Below, piece by piece: positions 13,973 through 19,742 of a stretch of DNA of 19,742 nucleotides. Position 1 is the first letter of the stretch. Each line of letters opens with the position of its first letter. This stretch comes from Alphaproteobacteria bacterium UBA6149 (GTDB lineage Bacteria > Pseudomonadota > Alphaproteobacteria > Rickettsiales > UBA998), in NCBI GenBank assembly GCA_002423155.1, contig DIUV01000054.1, positions 1 through 19,742 of the forward strand, read 5' to 3'. The translations under genes and the position numbers were made by a program. Below the pieces are notes generated by a model that did no database searches, was not told where the DNA came from, and saw only the letters and a program-made list of their open reading frames with translations.

Positions 13973-15199
13973 TCACAAAGACCCCACAGAAACCGCATCA
14001 ACATTTTCAGCAAGCGGCACTAAATTTTTTACAAAACATATAACACAACCATGACCAATGGGCATTTTCAAACCCTTAAGACAAGAAAAAGCTTTACAAT
14101 CAGCAACATTAGGCGATGCAGTTTTTTTAATCTCTATTGGATATAGCACCCCATTTTCTTCAATTAACAAATCCACTTCCCGCTTATCTTTGTCACGGTA
14201 AAAATAAATTCTGGGCTTGCGTCCATTATGCAAATATGACTTTATAATTTCCCCAACCACATAAGTTTCTAACATCGCCCCGTTCATTGCACCGCGCTCA
14301 AGCACATCTGCATTAAGCCAACCTGTCAGATAAGCACATAATCCCGTATCCATAAAATATAGTTTAGGCATTTTGATAAGCCGAGAAGTGTGGTTAGTAT
14401 GATAAGGTTGTAATATAAAAACAATCCCCGACGCCTGCAAAACATTAATCCATGATTTTATAGTTACTTCGCTTACCCCAACATCTCTTGCTATATCAGA
14501 ATATTTAACAAGCTGCGCGGTGCGTGCCGCAATTATCTGCATAAATTTAAGAAAAACCGCCTTGTTTTTCACCCCCAAATAATCCTGCACATCTCTTTGA
14601 ATATAAGTAGAAATATAGGACTCATAAAACCGCTCCCAATTTTTACCATCTCGCGTAACCACATCAGGATACGAGCCCCGCCATATTTTATGAAACACCT
14701 GCCGAACTGTCAAAGTTTTTGCAGTTTTCTGACGAGATTTCAGCAACACTAATACAGGCAAAAACGGCTCATCATCAGCCCGTCCTTGCTCTTCTGCCAA
14801 AGAAATACCCTGCAAATGCAAAACACCAACCCTACCAGCAAGCGATTCGCCCACATTTTTCATCATCTCAAATTGTTGCGAACCAGTAAGCCAAAATTGC
14901 CCATTTTGTTTTCCCTTATCCACCGCCATTTTTATATAAGGAAATAAATTCGGAGCATATTGCACTTCATCAATCAACACTGGCAAATCCAACCGATCAA
15001 TAAAACCAGCAGGGTCCCTCAAGGCTGCCGCACGCAACATCATATCATCAAGCGTCACATAAGACCTATCTTTTTTCCCCACCTCTTCAAGCAAAGTAGT
15101 TTTCCCCACCTGCCGCGGACCCGTAAGCAATAACACCTTGAAATCATCACTAACTTGCATAATTTCTTTTGCCAAAGTGCGCTTAATGTCATACTTCAT
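13973..15199 (-). CDS. AAA-family ATPase with C-terminal DUF4143 domain
   Basis: A 408-residue protein of the AAA_14/DUF4143 family. Walker A is GPRQVGKTT (27-35), Walker B VLIDEVQ (74-80), and a sensor-like WLTGSQQF (103-110) is followed by SLAGRVG with a conserved Arg. Residues about 232-255 look like a winged-helix segment (VKYSDIARDVGVSEVTIKSW). The C-terminal DUF4143 region has REVDLLIE..LYPIEIKKT (340-360), a PD-(D/E)xK-like D343/E356-x-K358 arrangement. The family is widespread, often mobile, and its role is undefined. It is encoded against the DUF4160-DUF2442 pair. Confidence 0.9.
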   Translation of the reverse strand: MKYDIKRTLAKEIMQVSDDFKVLLLTGPRQVGKTTLLEEVGKKDRSYVTLDDMMLRAAALRDPAGFIDRLDLPVLIDEVQYAPNLFPYIKMAVDKGKQNGQFWLTGSQQFEMMKNVGESLAGRVGVLHLQGISLAEEQGRADDEPFLPVLVLLKSRQKTAKTLTVRQVFHKIWRGSYPDVVTRDGKNWERFYESYISTYIQRDVQDYLGVKNKAVFLKFMQIIAARTAQLVKYSDIARDVGVSEVTIKSWINVLQASGIVFILQPYHTNHTSRLIKMPKLYFMDTGLCAYLTGWLNADVLERGAMNGAMLETYVVGEIIKSYLHNGRKPRIYFYRDKDKREVDLLIEENGVLYPIEIKKTASPNVADCKAFSCLKGLKMPIGHGCVICFVKNLVPLAENVDAVSVGSL

Positions 15200-15213
15200 A
15201 ATCAGACCATTCC

Positions 15214-15255
15214 AAAGTTATACTTTAGATTAGTCGATTAATAAAACGAAGTCAA
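15214..15255 (-). promoter_or_regulatory. Putative promoter and palindrome upstream of the ATPase gene
   Basis: On the minus strand TTGACT (15250-15255) is 17 bp from TAATCT (15227-15232), about 30 bp before the ATG. Just downstream is the palindrome AAAGT-TAT-ACTTT (15214-15226), placed where a repressor would block the start. The -35 box overlaps the end of the DUF2793-like remnant. Boxes and symmetry are visible; function is inferred. Confidence 0.45.
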
Positions 15256-15284
15256 CATGCCAAACCAAAATATGGATTGGTCAT
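15252..15284 (-). pseudogene. 10-codon remnant of a DUF2793-type gene start
   Basis: Reads M-T-N-P-Y-F-G-L-A-C-stop, against M-T-N-P-H-L-G-F-S-L of the intact DUF2793 gene at 13135. Eighteen bases are identical around the ATG (15273-15290 against 13124-13141), and the upstream purine-rich ribosome-binding region is also similar. It is therefore either the abandoned 5' end of a second tail-fibre gene or a duplicated target left by insertion of the cassette between the two copies. Confidence 0.65.
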
Positions 15285-15303
15285 TTTTTGTTTTCTCCAA
15301 TAT

Positions 15304-15335
15304 ATTTAAAGAAAACAATATTTAAAGAAAACAAT
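15304..15335. repeat. Two perfect tandem 16-bp repeats
   Basis: ATTTAAAGAAAACAAT occurs twice head to tail (15304-15319 and 15320-15335). The last base of the second copy is the first T of a TTGACA hexamer (15335-15340). Placement just upstream of a candidate -35 box suggests a regulator site or replication slippage. Confidence 0.9.
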
Positions 15336-15392
15336 TGACAAACAGTTAACAATAACTTAACCTGTTCAAGTTAGTTTGCTTTTAGTTATATT
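15335..15392 (+). promoter_or_regulatory. Candidate promoter region for the 85-aa gene
   Basis: TTGACA (15335-15340) is a consensus -35 box but has only weak -10 candidates (TTAACC 16 bp downstream). A second possibility is TTCAAG (15365-15370) with TATATT (15387-15392), 16 bp apart. Either gives a 5' leader of roughly 100-130 nt carrying the hairpins listed separately. Confidence 0.35.
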
Positions 15393-15413
15393 TAACCAAA
15401 AAGCTTATCCGAC

Positions 15414-15494
15414 ATGGAAGAGTTTCCCTCGGAAACTCGCAGACTCATGAGGAATTTATATATATCTATTCCCACAAAGTGGGAGGAGTTTACA
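15414..15494 (+). promoter_or_regulatory. Structured 5' leader with competing hairpins at the ribosome-binding site
   Basis: GAGTTTCC (15420-15427) and GGAAACTC (15431-15438) form a perfect 8-bp stem with a CTC loop. CCCAC (15471-15475) and GTGGG (15479-15483) form a second stem that touches the Shine-Dalgarno GGAGGAG (15482-15488). AAACTC (15433-15438) can pair alternatively with GAGTTT at 15486-15491, which overlaps the Shine-Dalgarno. The two folds exclude each other, so a translational switch is possible (inference). Confidence 0.4.
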
Positions 15495-15752
15495 ATGGCG
15501 GCAGGTTATTATGCATGTTTTGTAGGCGCTAACAGTGCCGAACCTTATTTAATAGTTAAGGGATATTGGAGTTACAAACAATCCCATCTGTTAGTTGGAA
15601 AAATAAACGAACTAGGAGCAAAAACTTTGCTAGTTGAAAGGGTGGTAGAAGTACCACCAGCTTTCGTCGGAACTTCCTACGAAAAAATTATAGAAATAAA
15701 TAAGTTATGGGGGAAAGAAAGAGAATTTCCATATTTTGATTTGACCACCTAG
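15495..15752 (+). CDS. Small orphan protein, unknown function
   Basis: An 85-residue protein starting MAAGYYACFVGANSAEPYLIVKGYW. I chose ATG 15495 because GGAGGAG lies seven bases upstream; the open frame extends back to 15414, but that stretch is better explained as leader RNA. The predicted fold is small alpha/beta (YYACFVG strand, then LLVGKINELGAKTLLVERVVEV). No family recognised, no signal peptide. It reads toward the end of the megatron gene and belongs to the cassette interrupting the tail module. Confidence 0.6.
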   Translation: MAAGYYACFVGANSAEPYLIVKGYWSYKQSHLLVGKINELGAKTLLVERVVEVPPAFVGTSYEKIIEINKLWGKEREFPYFDLTT

Positions 15753-15759
15753 CAATCCA

Positions 15760-15793
15760 CCACCAGCAACTTTCTCCGTAATCTTGCTGGTGG
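15760..15793. terminator. Hairpin between convergent genes
   Basis: CCACCAGCAA (15760-15769) and TTGCTGGTGG (15784-15793) form a perfect 10-bp stem with a 14-nt loop, eight bases after the small orphan's stop and just after the megatron stop on the other strand. No T-run follows on either strand, so it is at best a weak bidirectional terminator or an RNA 3'-end stabiliser. Confidence 0.4.
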
Positions 15794-15800
15794 AATCCAC

Positions 15801-18800
15801 CTAAACCACCCCACTCAACCCATAACCTCTCCCCACCACCGCAGAAAGCTGATACACCACCAGCGATAAACTCGCCTGCACCACCCCAAAATCCACCACC
15901 TGCTGCGCCGCACTATAAACAACCGCAGGAGTATTAGCACTCAAAACTCGCACCACATTCGCTCCGTTAAGCACCTCAATCTCATAAGCCTCCACCACCT
16001 CATTCAGCGGCACATCCACATTATTCATCCACTCCCCAGCAAATCTAGTGCGGCGTATCCACGACAAATTCCAATCATTGCTAACGCGCACGCCACGCAA
16101 CTGCACCGGCGCAAACGGCTTCAACCCTCGCCCAGAAAAATTAAAACTCTGCTCACTCGTCGCCCCCAACGTACTACCCACCGAAACCGCCTTATATTGC
16201 CGCGTTTGCCCCAACAAATTAAGCGGATAATTTTGCCGAAAAAGATTAGTATCTAACAACACAAAATCCTCCCCATAAGCATGGCTAGCAATCGCCCATT
16301 CCGTCCCCTGCCTACCACGAATAAACCCCGACAGACGCAGCTTTTTAGCATCCCCCCACAGCACACTAACAGTCTGAAATTGTATAATTTCATCCCCCAA
16401 CATAGCAACATTAGCCCCATTGAGCAAAGCAGCCATATTCACACTAGAAAGTTCCCCATTCAGCAAATAAACATCCACAAAACTCAGATTATCAATAATC
16501 CCAACCGGCCCAACCGCCAGCGCACTAAGCGCCGTACCACAAACTGCGCTCGCACTTTGCGAACCTAAAATATCCCAATTATTCCCTCCACTCACGCCCC
16601 CATCATCCGAGCGATAAAGCACCGCACCTTGCCAATTACTCGCCAAACCAGCACAAGCAGCGCGCAAAAATAAATTATTATTGTCAGTAGGCATCGGCGG
16701 CAAATCGAGCAATATCATCTTGCTTGTCGGAACAATCGCCGGCAAATTCTGCACCGAACTTGCCCCACTAGGAGCACTATAAAAATCATAAACTGCAACA
16801 TCTTCCGACACCGCCTTACATTCCAACATCCCAAAGCGCGAAAGCTTACAATCCACCATCCGCAAATTATGCGTCACCCCATTCGCACTAACCGAAACAA
16901 CATCCGTCGGCTCTAGCGCCACATAAGAGGGCGGCAGAATAAAATGAAATTCATTTCTGGCTAACCACTCAGTATATAAAGCAATATCCGCCACATTCTT
17001 CGCCACCTGGTCCGACATCACCAACGGCAAATTCAAAGTAACCTGATTAACCGCCCCCCCAGTTTGCCGCTGCGAAATCTGCGTTCCCTGTTGATAATCT
17101 TGCGCTCGATTAGTATAAACCACATTAACTCTAGCCGGCAAATCCAACTCTTGCTTACGCGTAACCTGCAAAGTTTTTTTAACGCCACCAGAATTTTGCC
17201 CAATCAAATCTTCTTCCGCAATCGCCGCAATCGCAGCCATCCCACGGCGCACAAATTTCAACTGCCCACCCGACTCCACCATATCAAAAAAATAAGCCGC
17301 CTGCAGCTCTTCCAAAGCTTGGCGCACCGTTCCTTGACGGGTTATAAAAAACCCCTCCACATTGTCAGAAAGCCGTGAAACATCATAATCAGCAGGGGTC
17401 AAACCCACACGCTGCAACAAAGCAGCCACCAACATCCCCAAAGAAGAAATCCCCAATTTCCCCTGCACCCAATGCCCAGTTTGCCACATCCCTGCATCCG
17501 CCCAAACATTAGTCAAATCCGGCCAAAATGGAAATGGTCTAGCATCCCAAGTCCACACAAAAGCCTGCGGCACCAAATCCGCGTTTCCACTAACCGCATT
17601 ACGAGCTGCCAAATAATCCAACGAAGCTTCCAAAGCCACACGCTGCGCCGCAAAATCCACCCGTTGTTTAGACCCCCGAGGATAAAAACTCTCAATCGAA
17701 TTCGGATCCACAAAAACATTCGGCTGATTCGCACAACCATCCACCGAAGGAAACCCAATTTCGGTAAACCAAAGCGGTTTCATCTTCGCCGTCCAGGAAG
17801 TAGCACTAGCATCAGGATTCACATGCGCACTATTCCACCAATTCTCATGATTTTTCCAAGCATAAGTAGCGCCCGAATAATTAGTTTGCACTGTACGCGC
17901 AGGATTCCAATAATAATCCCACCCCTCCCCTTTTTCCCAATATTCCGTAATGTTAGCCGCATTAATCTGCGACTGTTCAAGATCCGGCGTAAGCGGAAAA
18001 TAAGCATCAATCCCCACATACGAAATATTACTATCCGCCCACAAAGCATCCATATTATACCACCCATTAGTAGAGTGATATTCCGTCCAATCCGCCGCAT
18101 AGGTCAGCGGCACCGCAGGCATCACCGCCTTCACCGAGGCAGCCAGATTTTTCAACTTAGTAACCGCAGGAAAAACCCCAGTAGCGGATGAGTAAGAAGT
18201 CATCCCCACCAGCTCCGAACCAATACAAAAACAATCCACATTATCCCTCAAAGCATGCCCACCAAAAGACAAACTCGCATAATAATTCACGAAATTATTA
18301 TACTGCACAAAAAACGCATTTACGTCAGAAACGCTAGTAGGAGTAATCCGCCCCCGCCAAGGCTTCGCATCTTCCGCACCAGCATCTAAAGTATCCACCG
18401 CTAAAAACGGATAAAACAAAACTTTATACCCCCGAGCCTTCAACTCCACCAACAAATCAATCACCGATTTATCCGAAGGCGTCCCCCCATAATTCGGCGT
18501 AGTCGGATTAATAAACTGCACCAATTGCGCCGTAGCCCGCGTCAACCCATTACAAGACCAATCCGAGGGCGTAACTTGCGCCGCCGAATCATCATACTCA
18601 ACTTTCGGCACAATCTGCAAACTCGCCGGATGCTTAGAAGTCGCAAACCACATCACCACCAAACTAATCCATTCCACATTCGGACAAGTTATTTTCAACT
18701 GGTCAAGGGACTCTAAAACATCCGCCTGCGCATTAAAATTATGCATATTAAGCAAGTTAGAAACCCCACCATTAACAAACCCACCAGATGGCAATTGCGT

Positions 18801-19505
18801 ACCACTCAGCTTAGTAGTAACTTCCGTCTCATAAACAAATTCCCCACTCGCAGGAATCAGCACCATAGATTTTATCTTATCTTCCAAAGCCGGCGCAGCG
18901 CGCATGGGGCGCACAATTTCAAACGTAAAATTCGGAATCCGATTACCAAACGCCGCGAGTGGAAAATCCTTAATCACCACATAAGCCATACCCCGGTAAG
19001 CCGGCACCTTACCCACCCCCAAATGCGCCTCCATCGTCGCATCAGCCAGCTGAATTTCATCCCCCAAATACACCGCATAATTCCCAGCGGAAAGCTCCAC
19101 ATCCAGCGGCTTTGCATCCGCCCACACGCGCACAATTTGGGCAATCGGCCCTTCACAAATCGCAATCGCCAACGAGCAATAATAACTATAATTAGTAGTA
19201 GATTGCGACACCCCACCACCACCCTTCCCCCCCGAACTTTGCGTAGAAGTAGTCGCCACTTCCCGAATCCCCGCCGACCAAATAACATTCCCCGCCAAAC
19301 GATTCCGCCCATAAGCAATCGAAACCGGTTTTCCGTACGTCGAAACCTGCAAAGCCGTATCCGCCATACGCGGCCCTTGCTTATTCGGCAATTTATTCCC
19401 CCCAAAAATAGCCCCATCCAACTGCCCCCCCAGATAACGCCCCACATAACCACCCACCGCCCCACCAAATTGCGAACCAACCGCGCCCAGAACCAATGAT
19501 GCCAT
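15801..19505 (-). CDS. GTA-type baseplate multidomain protein ('megatron') with TIM-barrel glycoside-hydrolase-like domain
   Basis: A 1234-residue tail-tip hub protein. I chose ATG 19503-19505 (MASLVLGAVGSQFGGAVGGYVG) because AAGGAAAA precedes it and this is the usual family start; the open frame runs 25 codons further without support. Domains: Gly-rich hydrophobic N-terminus (1-40), beta-rich baseplate part (about 50-205), GTA TIM-barrel-like domain (about 260-680), then a phage-tail hub region (about 735-900) and beta-rich C-terminus. Two acidic residues sit where retaining glycosidases have acid/base and nucleophile: E431 in IGSELVG and E582 in LWFTEIGFPSVDGCANQPNVF. In GTA particles this protein joins the tail tube to fibres and is thought to help cross the cell wall. 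Length is near that of the R. capsulatus homologue. The gene appears intact and is first in the module within the window. Confidence 0.93.
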   Translation of the reverse strand: MASLVLGAVGSQFGGAVGGYVGRYLGGQLDGAIFGGNKLPNKQGPRMADTALQVSTYGKPVSIAYGRNRLAGNVIWSAGIREVATTSTQSSGGKGGGGVSQSTTNYSYYCSLAIAICEGPIAQIVRVWADAKPLDVELSAGNYAVYLGDEIQLADATMEAHLGVGKVPAYRGMAYVVIKDFPLAAFGNRIPNFTFEIVRPMRAAPALEDKIKSMVLIPASGEFVYETEVTTKLSGTQLPSGGFVNGGVSNLLNMHNFNAQADVLESLDQLKITCPNVEWISLVVMWFATSKHPASLQIVPKVEYDDSAAQVTPSDWSCNGLTRATAQLVQFINPTTPNYGGTPSDKSVIDLLVELKARGYKVLFYPFLAVDTLDAGAEDAKPWRGRITPTSVSDVNAFFVQYNNFVNYYASLSFGGHALRDNVDCFCIGSELVGMTSYSSATGVFPAVTKLKNLAASVKAVMPAVPLTYAADWTEYHSTNGWYNMDALWADSNISYVGIDAYFPLTPDLEQSQINAANITEYWEKGEGWDYYWNPARTVQTNYSGATYAWKNHENWWNSAHVNPDASATSWTAKMKPLWFTEIGFPSVDGCANQPNVFVDPNSIESFYPRGSKQRVDFAAQRVALEASLDYLAARNAVSGNADLVPQAFVWTWDARPFPFWPDLTNVWADAGMWQTGHWVQGKLGISSLGMLVAALLQRVGLTPADYDVSRLSDNVEGFFITRQGTVRQALEELQAAYFFDMVESGGQLKFVRRGMAAIAAIAEEDLIGQNSGGVKKTLQVTRKQELDLPARVNVVYTNRAQDYQQGTQISQRQTGGAVNQVTLNLPLVMSDQVAKNVADIALYTEWLARNEFHFILPPSYVALEPTDVVSVSANGVTHNLRMVDCKLSRFGMLECKAVSEDVAVYDFYSAPSGASSVQNLPAIVPTSKMILLDLPPMPTDNNNLFLRAACAGLASNWQGAVLYRSDDGGVSGGNNWDILGSQSASAVCGTALSALAVGPVGIIDNLSFVDVYLLNGELSSVNMAALLNGANVAMLGDEIIQFQTVSVLWGDAKKLRLSGFIRGRQGTEWAIASHAYGEDFVLLDTNLFRQNYPLNLLGQTRQYKAVSVGSTLGATSEQSFNFSGRGLKPFAPVQLRGVRVSNDWNLSWIRRTRFAGEWMNNVDVPLNEVVEAYEIEVLNGANVVRVLSANTPAVVYSAAQQVVDFGVVQASLSLVVYQLSAVVGRGYGLSGVV

Positions 19506-19595
19506 AATGTTTTTCCTTTTTTGTTTTTTTATAAATTTATAGAGGTAAATAGATGGAAAAATATTTCTTAGAATGGTCAAATATCAAAAATCACA

Positions 19596-19742
19596 CTCTC
19601 TCCGTCGTCATTCCTGCGCAGGCACACTACTGTCCAATTAAAAATAAAAAGTTTTATATTGTATATGTATCTGTATTAAAACAACTCTCCGTCGTCATCC
19701 CCGCCTTGCGCGGGGATCTCGGGACACAAAAAAGACCGAATT
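19596..19742. repeat. Nested palindromic repeat element (copy 2, right end cut by window)
   Basis: Repeats the middle and inner layers of the element at 1-356 in the same direction: CTCTCTCCGTCGTCATTCC, then TGTCCAATTAAA, then an exact match of about 55 bp (from TTATATTGTATATGTATCTG) into the inner GTCATCCCCGCC hairpin. The outer layer of copy 1 (TTATATATTGAAATATAA and the CCTACACGACAG end) is absent here. The remaining 90 bp between the megatron ATG and this element (19506-19595) hold only a weak -35-like TTGATA and no gene. Confidence 0.85.

Noticed and set aside
15414..15494. 27-codon N-terminal extension of the 85-aa orphan
   Set aside because: The upstream ATG lacks a ribosome-binding site, while GGAGGAG is ideally placed for ATG 15495; the intervening DNA forms hairpins typical of a leader.
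17472..18191. Plus-strand open frame of 239 codons inside the megatron gene
   Set aside because: Arg/Ile/Pro/His-rich translation with no domain; it is antisense to a convincing megatron coding region and stays open because the plus strand is G-poor.
18741..19499. Plus-strand open frame of 252 codons inside the megatron gene
   Set aside because: Same reason: Arg/His/Asn-rich, low-complexity translation, no ribosome-binding site, fully antisense to the megatron N-terminus.
19506..19580. N-terminal 25-codon extension of the megatron protein
   Set aside because: AAGGAAAA precedes the internal ATG at 19505, and the family starts with MAxLVLGAxG; the extension is Lys/Ile-rich and encoded by AT-rich leader.

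Overview
The window looks like an AT-rich alphaproteobacterial chromosome segment. The tail genes belong to families typical of alphaproteobacterial gene transfer agents (GTAs): a TIM-barrel 'megatron' baseplate protein, a DUF2793 protein and a three-TM GTA-type holin. Intergenic space is littered with small palindromic repeats of the kind common in genomes of host-associated alphaproteobacteria. The order cannot be fixed from this sequence alone. No tRNA, rRNA or CRISPR array was seen.

Left part (1-9341). The window opens inside a nested inverted-repeat element (1-356). Three minus-strand genes follow and may form one operon read right to left: an alpha-helical LysM protein (2981-4231), a zincin-motif (HExxH) LysM protein (1308-2945) and a polytopic membrane protein of the UPF0104/LPG-synthase TM family (370-1257). 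The two LysM proteins have unrelated N-termini but share a LysM plus His-rich C-terminal module, with 259 bp of perfect DNA identity. Divergent from them is a RelE/HigB-type toxin and XRE antitoxin pair (4390-5071) with a recognisable promoter and palindromic operator. After a MITE-like element (5084-5279) come plus-strand housekeeping genes: ettA (ABC-F translation factor), an unrecognised single-pass membrane protein, and fmt (Met-tRNA formyltransferase).

Right part (9379-19505). Convergent with fmt is a minus-strand phage/GTA-like tail and lysis module. In transcription order it runs megatron baseplate hub, DUF2793 tail protein, a surface-like protein, a LamG-like protein, two small phage proteins, GH24 lysozyme, GTA-type holin. 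No capsid, portal or terminase genes are in the window. Between the megatron and DUF2793 genes sits a cassette of about 2.5 kb: a second TIR-bounded palindromic element, a DUF4160-DUF2442 pair, an AAA/DUF4143 ATPase and an 85-aa orphan with a structured leader. Next to the ATPase start is a 10-codon remnant that repeats the beginning of the DUF2793 gene, so the cassette probably split or displaced a tail-fibre gene.

The window closes in a second copy of the left-edge repeat, in the same orientation. Most informative for follow-up: the shared-C-terminus LysM pair, the modular palindromic elements, and the cassette inside the tail operon with its DUF2793 remnant.
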